Below are positions 53,402-63,426 of a stretch of 64,000 bases of DNA, in pieces (within the stretch, counting starts at the first letter, position 1; each line of letters starts with the position of its first letter). Made by a program: the position numbers and the translations under genes. The stretch is taken from contig NC_092333.1 in NCBI RefSeq assembly GCF_046630445.1, forward strand, positions 709,422,501 to 709,486,500. Direction: 5' to 3'. This DNA is from Rutidosis leptorrhynchoides. Taxonomy: Eukaryota > Streptophyta > Magnoliopsida > Asterales > Asteraceae. Below the pieces are notes generated by a model. It was not told the origin of the DNA. It made no database searches and saw only the letters and a list, made by a program, of their open reading frames with translations.

Positions 53402-54782
53402 CTATCTTAAAAGCCGGAAGCGCAACGCTAATATAAAAAAAAAAGATTTTTAGCTTACTTCTATTAAAAATTCGTTTTTGTAAAAATACGTTTTAATTAT
53501 TCAAAAATATAAAAAGAAAAACAAAAATATAAGTATTTTTAAGATTTTGTTAAATATTTAAGTTTTATAAGTTTCTTTATCTTTATTTTAATTTATAAAA
53601 ATATAACTTTTATTAAATATCTTTTATATATAGAAAAAAAAATAGAAAACAGAAAATAAAAAAAAAATAAAGAAAAAACGCGTCGAATATTCAAACCTGT
53701 CAGCTGAATTCTGGAACCCCGCGACTCGCGGGGTTTGATGCTTTAATTGCCGCGACTCGCGGAGCCTTTCTGACAGGCGACAAAAAACCCTAAATCAGCA
53801 TTAATTACGGTTTATTATTAATTATAATTATTATTTAACCCTAATTATTATTATTATTATTAGTTTTATTTTTACTTTTACTTTTTATTTATATATTTTA
53901 GTTAAATTAGTTTTATTAAATTGTAAAATTAGTAGTTTTATTAAATAAAAAATATAAAAATAATATTTTTATAAAAATTGTACTTTTTACAACTTTTTGT
54001 ATATTTTTATATTTTGTCCCTTTTTAATCGTTGTAGCATAACTTTTGTATTTTTAGCTCATATTTAATTTTAAACTTAGTTTTTGCTATAGTCATTTTTA
54101 CTCCTAGATTTTTAGGCTTTGCCGTAGAATTCCTTAAGTGCTTTTTCTTTAGACTAAGATTTAGGTGCTTTAGAATTTTGCGACGCCTTTTTAAGTTTTA
54201 GTTTCTTTTTAAGTTATTTCTATTTGGGATTTAGTTTTTCCTGTAAGCTTTAATATTTTTAGACCTTTTACTATGTATCAATTATCATTCCAATTAGTAA
54301 TTTCAATTTGCGATTATAATTTTAAGTTAGTTGTAGTAATAAGGTTAGGTTAGTTAAGTATTTTTAAGTTTTGATAAGTTTCTTTTATTTTTCCGTCACC
54401 TTTTATTTTTCAACCATTTTTCGTTTTTCGACCTTTTTCGACGAACTCTTTTTCTCTCTTATTTCTCGCTATTCTAGTTTTTAGGACTTAGAATTTTTTT
54501 TTTTCTACTTCTTATCTAAATTTCTTAAAATTACGAAAATTTATTTTGAGTGGTTAAATTGATAGACATCAAAATTTTCTGGTTCGTAGTAATAGTTGGA
54601 TTTGTACGTGGACCGGGTTATTGGAGCCAAACAGTCCTCAATTATATTGAGACCAAACGAATCCTGCCCCTCTGCTGCATCTTTTGGCTATTCGAAACGT
54701 GGGCAAAATCAGAAAAGTCTATTGATTGGATAACTTATTATAATTTTTCTTTCCTTTTAAAAACTAATAGGATATTCAGTGA
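53402..54782 (+). other. Untranslated leader of element 7
   Basis: About 1.4 kb, very AT-rich, no convincing ORF. It holds a palindrome pair at 53719-53762. CTAATAGGATATTCAG just before the gag ATG looks like a branch point and splice acceptor; a leader intron is possible but no donor stands out. Confidence 0.65.
53697..53777 (+). promoter_or_regulatory. Leader copy of the palindrome pair, enclosed by a stem
   Basis: CCGCGACTCGCGG at 53719-53731 and 53750-53762 (31 bp apart). CCTGTCAG (53697-53704) and CTGACAGG (53770-53777) outside them are exactly complementary, so the RNA could form a long hairpin. No clear TATA box at the expected distance (only CAAAAAAC). Role may be RNA structure rather than promoter. 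Confidence 0.5.
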
Positions 54783-57500
54783 ATGCACCGAGCAAGACGT
54801 TCACCACCTTTTGTACGTTCACCACCTGTAACTAGATCAAGACATTTAGCAAATATTGTCGCCGTTGATTTTTCTTTAGAATCGTCATCTAGTCGAACAA
54901 GAACTCCAACTCAAATTTCCGATAATCCATTTTTTGAACCCGACTTCACAATTAAGAACCCGGAGCATATTCAAGGACAATTCCAAGATCTTGAACCACT
55001 AATTATTCCTCCTGAGCCACAAACCATTAAATCAGAATCCTCTAGTGATTCGTATTCAACAAATTCAATTATGGAAGTAACGGAACCTCTAAGTATGGAA
55101 GATCGAATGAGAGCCACACGCACGGGCCAAGGTCACGCCATTATTAAGCCAGAAGTTAATGCGCCAGATTATGAAATCAAAGGACAAATTCTACACATGG
55201 TAACTAACCAATGCCAATTCAGTGGTGCACCGAATGAAGATCCTAACGAACACCTTCGTACGTTTAAAAGAATTTGTACACTATTCAAAATCCAAGAAGT
55301 GGAAGATGAGCAGATCTATCTCATGTTGTTTCCTTGGACTTTAAAAGGAGAAGCCAAAGATTGGTTAGAATCGTTACCTGAAGGGGCGATTGACACATGG
55401 GATGTCTTAGTTGAAAATTTTCTTCAAAGATTCTTTCCGGCATCTAAAGCCGTGAGACTTCAAGGAGAAATTGTTACGTTCACACAAAAGCCAAATGAAA
55501 TATTATATGAGGCGTGGACAAGATTCGGAAGGATGTTGAGAGGATGTCCTCAACACGGTTTAGACACTTATCAAATAGTACAAATATTCTACCAAGGTGT
55601 CAACGTTGCTACACGAAAAGACATCGACATAACAGCTGGTGGTTCCATTATGAAGAAAACCGCAACTGAAGCTTACAAAAGTATTGATAACACAGCCTCC
55701 CACTCGCATGAGTGGCACCAAGAAAAAGATATTTTTCGTTCATCTAAAGTGGCTAGAGCCGATTCTAGCCATGACTTTGATTCCGTTTCAGCAAAAATAG
55801 ATGCTTTCGAAAGACGAATGGAAAAGATGAATAAAGATATTCACGCAATACGAATCAGTTGTGAGCTATGCGGTGGACCACACTTATTGAAAGATTGTCA
55901 CATTGAACCAACATTGGAACAACGAGAGAATGTTTCCTATATGAACCAAAGGCCTGGAAATAATTATCAAAATAATTATCAACCGCCAAAGCTAAACTTC
56001 AATCGAAATCAAAACATTCTTTACAATCCAAAAGGACCCGAAAATAACTGGTATAACCAACAAGGTCCGAATAACCAACCAACTCAAAACAACACTTTCA
56101 ATCAACAAAGACCTGGCTTATATAAACCACAAAAACAAACCGAAGAGAAAAAGTCAAATATGGAAGACGTGGTATTCAAGCTAGTTGAATCTCAAACACA
56201 ATTTATTGAAACTCAAACCCAAACGAACGAGAGATTTGATCAGTCATTAAGAACTCAACAAGCTTCCATTTTGAATCTAGAAAAACACGTAGGTACTCTT
56301 GCTAGCATGATGAGTGAGAGGGAACAAGGAAAGCTACCAAGTAATACTGAAGTAAATCCTCGGAATGAGAATGTTAATATGGTTTCAACGAATTCTGAAA
56401 AACCAGCACCAGAAGATGGGAAGGTTTTAGATGAGAGTAACAATGAAGAAGTTACACCACCACCACCCGAGTATGTAAAGCCAGTGGTGGCACCATACAA
56501 ACCACCCATCCCGTTTCCAAGAAAAGGAGTTGAGTATGAGCAAGTAATAAGTAATAAAGATTGTGATACTTCTGGAAAGAAGAAGAAGAAAAAGAATAAG
56601 AAAGTACAAGAAACAAAAGCCGTAGAAGTAAACCCGGTGAAGACAGTTCCACCAAAACCTCCACCTAGGGTAGGTGATCCGGGTGAATTTATTGTTCCCT
56701 GTCTACTTAGTGATTGTGTCATGTATGATGCACTAGCAGATTTAGGTGCAAGTGTAAGTGTTATGCCTCTGTCATTATATAAGAGATTAGGAGTAGGTAA
56801 GTTAAGTCCAACGGATATGAGTGTTCGACTCTTTGATCAAACCATTAAGCACCCAGTTGGAATTGCTGACAACCTACCCGTTCAAGTAGGCAATTTAACC
56901 TTTCTAGTCGAATTTATTGTCATTGACATAGAAGAGGACCCAAACATTCCTCTAATTTTAGGTCGGCCATTCTTAGCGTCCACCAAGGCGTTATTTGATG
57001 TAGGAAATGGAAGAATGACACTTAAAAGTGGTGACAAATCGATCACCTTTATGATTCGAAAGTCTAAATCTCCACCAGCCAAAACCGTTGAACCAGTAAA
57101 AACAATTGGTAAGAACCATGTGTTTTTACCAACTCCAACGGTAATACTTAGCAATAATGAAACGCCTAAGTGTGGGGAAAATGAAGTAACCCCTAATGAT
57201 GACATGATAACAAAGAACCCCGTTGTTGATACGAAATTAAATGATCCCGTTATTAATAGTTCAATGAAGAAACTTATTAAACGGATTCGCGATGCTAGAA
57301 CCAAGGGGAACTTTAAGTTATGTAACCGGTTAGTATCCAATCTATCACCTAAAGAAAAGGAGAAACTAGTTGAAATTGTGGAAATTACACAGGAATCCGA
57401 CCAATGGCTTAAAGAAAAAGTCACGGATATGCAAGTTGATTATGGACCAAGAGAAATTAACGATGAAGTTAATCACAATTTTGACACCACGGCTACCTAA
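54783..57500 (+). CDS. Gag-protease of element 7 (Athila type), intact
   Basis: 905 codons, ATG at 54783. Residues about 135-300 are a retrotransposon gag core (EHLRTFKRICTLF, GEAKDWLESLP, FFPASKAV). Around residue 360 a knuckle-like CELCGGPHLLKDC is close to, but not exactly, the CCHC spacing. A Gln/Asn-rich linker follows, then a coiled-coil-prone part with LASMMSEREQGKLPSN, typical of Athila gag. A Lys run lies near residue 600. An aspartic protease domain begins near residue 635 with active site DLGAS (Asp653) and the ILGRPFL flap-side motif. The C-terminus is hydrophilic and ends at TAA within AAGTGTGGGG. There is no frameshift or stop, in contrast to families A and B. It would form the particle core and cleave its own polyprotein. 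Confidence 0.9.
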   Translation: MHRARRSPPFVRSPPVTRSRHLANIVAVDFSLESSSSRTRTPTQISDNPFFEPDFTIKNPEHIQGQFQDLEPLIIPPEPQTIKSESSSDSYSTNSIMEVTEPLSMEDRMRATRTGQGHAIIKPEVNAPDYEIKGQILHMVTNQCQFSGAPNEDPNEHLRTFKRICTLFKIQEVEDEQIYLMLFPWTLKGEAKDWLESLPEGAIDTWDVLVENFLQRFFPASKAVRLQGEIVTFTQKPNEILYEAWTRFGRMLRGCPQHGLDTYQIVQIFYQGVNVATRKDIDITAGGSIMKKTATEAYKSIDNTASHSHEWHQEKDIFRSSKVARADSSHDFDSVSAKIDAFERRMEKMNKDIHAIRISCELCGGPHLLKDCHIEPTLEQRENVSYMNQRPGNNYQNNYQPPKLNFNRNQNILYNPKGPENNWYNQQGPNNQPTQNNTFNQQRPGLYKPQKQTEEKKSNMEDVVFKLVESQTQFIETQTQTNERFDQSLRTQQASILNLEKHVGTLASMMSEREQGKLPSNTEVNPRNENVNMVSTNSEKPAPEDGKVLDESNNEEVTPPPPEYVKPVVAPYKPPIPFPRKGVEYEQVISNKDCDTSGKKKKKKNKKVQETKAVEVNPVKTVPPKPPPRVGDPGEFIVPCLLSDCVMYDALADLGASVSVMPLSLYKRLGVGKLSPTDMSVRLFDQTIKHPVGIADNLPVQVGNLTFLVEFIVIDIEEDPNIPLILGRPFLASTKALFDVGNGRMTLKSGDKSITFMIRKSKSPPAKTVEPVKTIGKNHVFLPTPTVILSNNETPKCGENEVTPNDDMITKNPVVDTKLNDPVINSSMKKLIKRIRDARTKGNFKLCNRLVSNLSPKEKEKLVEIVEITQESDQWLKEKVTDMQVDYGPREINDEVNHNFDTTAT

Positions 57501-57667
57501 GTGTGGGGAGATTCAAATGTTCTAAAAAGAAAATGCTATCTAGAGTTAGTTGTTCTGTTCTCGTATAGTACTCGAAAATGGAACCCGAATGGTCTTTCCC
57601 TAGCAGACCCTAAAGAACTAGTCTTCTCCCCCCATTCTGAATTTTTATTTTTTTAGGTTTTTACGAA
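57501..57667 (+). other. Spacer after gag-protease
   Basis: Starts with GTGTGGGGAG, like the primer tract before the 3' LTR. RT would normally begin around here in an Athila element, but none is found. Confidence 0.6.
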
Positions 57668-58084
57668 ATGAAAACTGCCTGTGAACTAAACCATGGTCTA
57701 ATGCTACACGCTTTGATCACTAAACGTAATAATGACATACTACCGAGTGAAATAGTATCAGTAATCAGAGAAAGAATGGACGGAGTTAGAAAAGAATCCA
57801 GATGCGAAGATAATAAGTTACAATTTGGTAAAGGAAAATCAAAATCCGCAGCGAAAAGAAGAGCACGACACCTAGAACGATGTCACAAATGCGGAAAATG
57901 GTCACATGGAGGTAAATGTTCAAATAATCAAACCTATTCAAATACCGAATTTGTTACTTTATGCAGAGACGGACCGTTCATATGTTTAGAAGAAAAGACA
58001 CTGAATGCTCGTGGTTACGCCTATGTAGCCATGGAAAACCAATTAAACCGACTATCTTATGAATGGGATAGATCATATAACTAA
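57668..58084 (+). CDS. Small basic CCHC-like ORF of element 7
   Basis: 138 codons with an ATG start, intact. A basic stretch (KGKSKSAAKRRARHLER, about residues 54-70) precedes CHKCGKWSHGGKC, a zinc-knuckle-like motif with C-x2-C-x4-H-x3-C spacing (one residue short of canonical). Such motifs bind nucleic acid. It could be a separate nucleic-acid-binding protein or the relic of a longer ORF. It lies where pol should begin. Its stop is followed at once by CACAGGTATGTCTG, which has a donor-like GTATGT. Function otherwise unknown. Confidence 0.55.
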   Translation: MKTACELNHGLMLHALITKRNNDILPSEIVSVIRERMDGVRKESRCEDNKLQFGKGKSKSAAKRRARHLERCHKCGKWSHGGKCSNNQTYSNTEFVTLCRDGPFICLEEKTLNARGYAYVAMENQLNRLSYEWDRSYN

Positions 58085-59114
58085 GAAATCTATTTCACAG
58101 GTATGTCTGTACAGTTTTTATTTTTATTTTTATTTTTAACCTTTTGATAATAAACGCTAATTTGTTCGCTAAAAAGTATTAAATTGGTATTGAATAAAAT
58201 TAGGTTTGGCGACCGAAATTATTGATATCATTCAAAAATTTATTACATCACTGCGAAATTTAACGTTTATTATAAGGTATAAATATCTTTAAACAATCAA
58301 CCCAAAATATTTCAAAAATTCGTCATGAGTTAAATTAGGTCTTGGAACCGAAATTACTTTACCGAAAAGAGGGGCGCATATTTTTGATAATATTTGATTG
58401 ATTAAAGTGGGATAAAAAGACAAAAAGATTTTTAAATTTATTTTTACCATGTTTTTAAAATTAATATTTAAATCTTAAATTAATATTGTAAACTTTGTAA
58501 AAACAATATATTTAAAATATTTGAAAAATTAATATAAGTTTGATATGAATTTATGAATTTTTAAATAAAGTTTGGTGTGAATTTTTAAAATATAAATTTT
58601 TAATTTTATGCATTTCAAATTTTAAGTTTGGTGTGAATTTTTAATTTTTAAAATATAAAATTTTAATTTTATGCATTTTAAATTTTGAGTTTGGTGTGAA
58701 TTTTTAATATTAATTTTGAATTTTATATTTAAGTTGTGTGAATTTAAAAACAAAGATTTACTTTATCTCATTAAGTTAAGAATATGATTTTTAAAATTCG
58801 TCGTAAGTTGAAGACTAGGTCTTTGAACCGAAATTGCTTTACCCAAGGGAGGGACGAGAACTTTTATTATCATTATTTTTAATCTTATTAATTTAAAGTA
58901 TGCCAAAAACATTAAAAAACCCAAAAATCTTAGCTTTTAAAACAATCGCTACAAAAAGACAAATTTTAAAATTTTGTCGAGAGACGGACTAGGACATCGA
59001 TCCGAAACGACCTCGTCCTAAATAACAAGGGAAACAAAATTTTAAAATTAATTTCTTAATTGTTTTCAAAAGTTAATGATTATAAAAAAAAAAAAAAAAA
59101 AAAAAAAACAAACT
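58085..59114 (+). other. Non-coding spacer with degenerate internal repeats
   Basis: About 1 kb, no ORF. It holds a short tandem repeat (58560-58750) and several degenerate copies of a block with ACCGAAATT followed by a purine-rich run (near 58212, 58346, 58830, 58992). It ends with a run of 25 A at 59084-59108 next to the internal promoter module. Confidence 0.65.
58560..58750. repeat. Degenerate tandem repeat, three to four units of about 60 bp
   Basis: AAGTTTGGTGTGAATTTTTA recurs at 58568 and 58624, and with one change at 58687; a shorter copy is near 58730. The spacing is 56 and 63 bp. Confidence 0.7.
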
Positions 59115-59187
59115 CCGCGAGTCGCGGAGTTTGAAGTGCATTTCGCCGCGACTCGCGGAGGGGCCGGATTACAGAAAAAAATAAAAA
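59115..59187 (+). promoter_or_regulatory. Putative internal promoter of element 7
   Basis: CCGCGAGTCGCGG (59115-59127) and CCGCGACTCGCGG (59146-59158), 31 bp apart, then ATAAAAA at 59181-59187, 22 bp after the second palindrome. This repeats the geometry of the LTR promoter, and the spacer again begins AGTTTGAAG. It lies 134 bp before the ATG of the third ORF, a sensible distance for a short 5' untranslated region. Confidence 0.6.
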
Positions 59188-59320
59188 GAGCTGCACGATC
59201 AGTTTCAGTCCCCAACCCAAAAACTCAAAAACTGCTGCGAAAATAGACCCGAAAAACCCGAAAAACACCCCCAAAAATCCCAATTTTTAACCGTTAATCA
59301 CCAAATTTTTTGCTAAAATC

Positions 59321-61345
59321 ATGTTGAGAAGGATGCTATCTAAGAATTACTCAAGAAAAACGGTAAATTTCTACACCTAAACACCATTTAATTCGAAATT
59401 TGATGTTCTTGAGCAATTTTTTCCCCAATTTGATTTTGATGCTTTTTAGTGTAATTAGACTAAAATTGTTTATGTATTATGCTTGTATAACCTAGATTGA
59501 TGCTGTTTAACATGATTAGAAGCCTTAAACTTCAAATTTTGAGTAATCTAGGGTTTGTGTTCTTGAGCAAATTTGGGGCTTTTTGATATAAACAGGTTAT
59601 GGCCGATTTTTGTCATGAATTGTTGCTAAATTAAGTAGTGTAACATGTTTAGGTAGTTAAATGATCCAAACTTTGAGCCTAAACATGATTTTGAGAATTA
59701 AAGTGGACTTTTTCAACTCTAAAATTCATGAACTTGATTTTTGAAAGATAATGCCATTTGAGACTTGTTTAATTGCTAGTAATGATTATTTTGACATGTT
59801 ATTTGAGTTGAATGCTTATAAACTTGGCGAACATTTTCGTATATGCTTATTTGAAAAAGTGTAGATTTGATAAAAATGTGAAAATGAGCTTAAGTTTGAT
59901 ATAAATTGATAATGTCATTGTAATTATTTTGATTGATGATTTTGCTGACACTAATGCATATTTGGATGCACAAAAATTGTGTTTGATGTGTTTTGCAGAA
60001 TGAAAGGGATGAATCTTCATCCCAAGCCCGCAATGCTCCTGCTGAGAATTTGGAACAACAGGAGGTGGATAACTACTACAAGCAGGATGTACCTCATCCA
60101 GTCATGACCTTTTCTGATATGCACTTGGAAGAGTTGCACCCGAACCTGAGATTTGACAGACTTTGGATAGATTATCCAAAATATCAAAGGGGTTTGCATA
60201 CTCTTCATTCTAAGGTTGTTGAGGTACCAAGGGTCATAGAATGGGGACCCTTAGAAGCTGTAGAATTGGCCGGGCCAATTAGGGAATTACTTGTACAGAG
60301 GTATGGTAATTCTTCTTTTAATGACTGGATATGTTTATTCACCATACGTAGACCTGTATATAAAGTATGGTGTGAAGAATTGTTATGTAGTATAGAGTTG
60401 AATGATCGGGTAGCTAGTTTAACCGATCGTTCTTTTATTAGATTTTTGTTAGGCGGTTCGATGCGCCACATGTCTTTACTGGACATGGCTCAGGCTTTAC
60501 GTATATATACGCCTGAGGAGTTAGCGTCTGCCGATTGTAGAGGATTGATACTAAACGGTAGAAAGATAGATGAGAATTTTGATACACACGGTGTGTGGAG
60601 TCAAATGACAAGCCATCACCGTTTCAAAGGGGGAAATTACTCTTATTTGGATATAGATAGAGCCGAATTAAGAGTGATACATAGGTTTTTAGCTAATTCG
60701 ATTACACAAAGGGGTAAGAACAAAGAAAAAGTAAATGAACAGGATTTGTTTTACCATATGTGTATTCGAGACCCACAAAGCACTGTAAGTATACCATATT
60801 GTGTGGGTTATTATTTATCAGCTATGGTTCGGGGGATGCGACCACATAGCATAATAGGAGGTGGTATTTTTATTACTTTGATTGGTGAATATCTCGGTGT
60901 GGATATAAGTCGGGGGGGATTATTACTAGAAGAGCCGGAACCCCGCGATACTATAGGTTTAAATGTATACCATGGTGCGAAAGTTTTGAAGAGGCGAAAT
61001 AACGCCGCAGTACGATACCATGGTAGACATCCACAGGTGGAGAGAAACCAGCAGCAAGGTAATGTAGGAAGGGGGAATGAGATGCAAGAAATGCATAGGT
61101 TTATAGCTTCTCAGGAATACGAAAATGCTAGACAGAGAGCATTTGAAGATTGGCAAGTTCATCAGAACCAGATCATAGCTCATTGCCAACATATAGGTAG
61201 AAACTATATTCCTACACCAAAACCCATCTTCCCTCCTTGGTTTATAGAGATGCAGCCACCATATCCTACGTATGACCCTGCCGAAGCATTCTATAGCACT
61301 TATGGTTATGCCTGGAACCCCTATTGGTACCAATATCATCCTTAG
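59321..61345 (+). CDS. Third ORF of element 7, probably spliced; Athila ORF-1-like
   Basis: The open frame 59999-61345 has no ATG at its start but begins right after TTTTGCAG, a good splice acceptor. A fitting first exon is 59321-59362 (ATG, 14 codons, MLRRMLSKNYSRKT) ending at ACG/GTAAAT. Removing 59363-59998 (636 bp) keeps frame and gives 462 residues. The middle part (RFLLGGSMRHMSLLDMAQAL, IYTPEELASA) and the later FYHMCIRDP..GYYLSAMVRG resemble, from memory, the plant Athila ORF-1 protein family. The C-terminus is Gln/His/Tyr/Pro-rich. No transmembrane segment is evident, so calling it an envelope protein is not supported. It is intact and preceded by its own promoter-like module. Its function is unknown. 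Confidence 0.7.
59363..59998 (+). other. Predicted intron in the third ORF
   Basis: Donor ACG/GTAAAT, acceptor TTTTGCAG/AAT, phase 0. T-rich, stop-rich sequence in all frames, as expected for a plant intron. Confidence 0.55.
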
Positions 61346-63411
61346 TTTACTTATTATTATTTTTTTATTTTGTAATTTGTAATTATTGATACGTTTAATA
61401 CTTTTGTTAATATTGTAATCATTTTTATAATTGTCTAACTTTTATTCTTAGATTTTAATAATTTTTGAATGTGGGGTAATATACCAAACTTCAAAAATAT
61501 GTATATATGTTTGCAGTTTATCTTATGTACACAACAGGGTAAAACAACGCATTTTCAAAGACTGGCATTAAGTTCAGCAAAAGCAACTAATTTTGACGAC
61601 AAGATGCAAAATATATGTGAAATAACAACAAGACGGAATGAACAAATGATGTGCACCATTTATCATTCAGCAAATAAACGCCAATATATTTGGAAACTTT
61701 GGTAAAAATATAATCATTTTCACACTAATAACCCTCAATAATTTAAATTGTTACTGATTTCTTGCAAATGAGGGCATTGCAAGATCTTAAGTGTGGGAAG
61801 GGGTTAAATTCTTTCGGATTTTAAAATTTTTATCTTAAACACTTGGTTACCATTAAAAATACTAGTAAAGCAGTAGTTGTATTAGAATCTAGTGCTCTCT
61901 GATAAAAAAAGAACAGCCCTAGTCTTATATACTGACTACCCAATTCTAGTAAAATTTTTCAAAATTTTCAATTAAATGAATTCAAAATCATGTTTATACA
62001 TATTTATGAACGATAAAACTAGGTTTTAACACCGAAATTATTGCTACCTCGGAAAGGACATAAATTAAGAAACAAACTAAAATGTTAAAATTCATTTAAA
62101 ATGGAATAGAGGACGATAAAAAGGAAAATAAAAGCCAAGTGTGAGAAAATTTACCAAGTTATCTTAACATATGTCACATATATCTGTAACAAATAACTGA
62201 AAATACTTTTGCTTTGGACTAAACTAAACTGTTTTTACCCGATGAAAGAAAAGAAGAGATGGATCTACACGATGAATCAATTCCATCATTAAAAGGAAGT
62301 AAAGTCTTCCGAAAAAGACACGCGCTTCTTGATTTAGGTCATGAAGTTGTCGTCCAGACCAGCTGTAGGTTGACGAAAAATCTAGAAAAGTCATCACTAA
62401 AATCAGCAGGAAATCCACGGACCTCAGCATTAAACAGGGTCGCCAAGTGGTCAGATTTATCCTAACCATGAGAAGGATTTATCTCGTACAATGGGGGGCA
62501 CCATGCAAATTAGCTGGATAAGACTAATGAATCAGATCCCCAGAAAGGATAATCTCCTTAAAGATTAAAAATCAGCTTTTAAGACTGATATTACTCAATC
62601 CTAGAGATTGACCTTAAAGATTGAGAATTACAAACTCATGGAATTCGATGATATCTAAACTCGAGCTTGAACGAGAAAATATTTTGATCAAAATTATAAA
62701 CCGATTTGTTTTCTGAAAACCCTATTTTTAATGCGTTCATTACCATTGAACGTAAAATCCTAGGAATTCACCTAGAATTCATTAGGTCACCTGAACCAAA
62801 TCAGGTGTCAACCGTAAGAACGGTGGTTGCATAGTGGTCAAAGACAGGACCTTGTGCCATACCGAAAAATTATAAGGGTGAGCTTTACTATTGCTCCTAC
62901 CAAGGATAGTAATTGCGTCCGATACGTTATAAACCATAATCAAAAGCATGTCAGGGGACATTGCCTTAACAGTTGCTTGTTCAACGCTTTCCTTTCAACC
63001 GGACGGTAGTTTACCGAAAGGTAATATACGGGACAAGTAAACTGGACGTGTTGCTTTCCAAATACAAGGTTAGCAAGTGGGTGACACAAAACCGCAAGTT
63101 TTGAGCTAAAATTTTCAAATCTGAAACCCACCAAACCCACAAAAATATTTTGCAAACACCAGTAAAGGGTTATCCCGGAAAACTTATCTAGGGTAAAAAA
63201 CTAGATTTAATTTTCAAAAGATCAAATGTTTTCATAAAGATCCAATTTCCTTAATGGATCTAAATTTTTTATAGTCATGTGGGACTGTAAACCATATCGT
63301 TACTACCATTGTTTATACCGCCGTATAGAAATCACTGATGTACAAAGTGTGAAGAATAAAGAAGTGATTCTAGTATTACAAGATAATATTGCTTGAGGAC
63401 AAGCAACGCTC
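61346..63411 (+). other. Non-coding 3' region of element 7
   Basis: About 2 kb. Open stretches at 61469-61705 and 62259-62465 are short and lack domains. A further ACCGAAATT block is at 62031, and primer-tract-like AAGTGTGGGA at 61789 and AAGTGTGAGA at 62137. No RT, RNase H or integrase motif. Confidence 0.6.
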
Positions 63412-63426
63412 AAGTGTGGGAATATT
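63412..63426 (+). other. Polypurine tract of element 7
   Basis: AAGTGTGGGAATATT directly before the 3' LTR start TGATAATGC, the usual Athila-like arrangement. Confidence 0.7.

Noticed and set aside
54550-54831. 93-codon ORF overlapping the gag start
   Set aside because: GTG start, no domain, and it overlaps the well supported gag ATG region.
56255-57424. ORFs antisense to gag-protease of element 7
   Set aside because: No ATG context, domains or conservation; they mirror sense codon bias.
59321-61345. Calling the third ORF an envelope gene
   Set aside because: No signal peptide, transmembrane segment or fusion-like stretch is visible; only its position resembles env-like ORFs.
61469-61705. 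Small ORFs 61469-61705, 62259-62465 and 62224-62469 in the 3' region of element 7
   Set aside because: Short, without domains, and not separable from chance without further copies.
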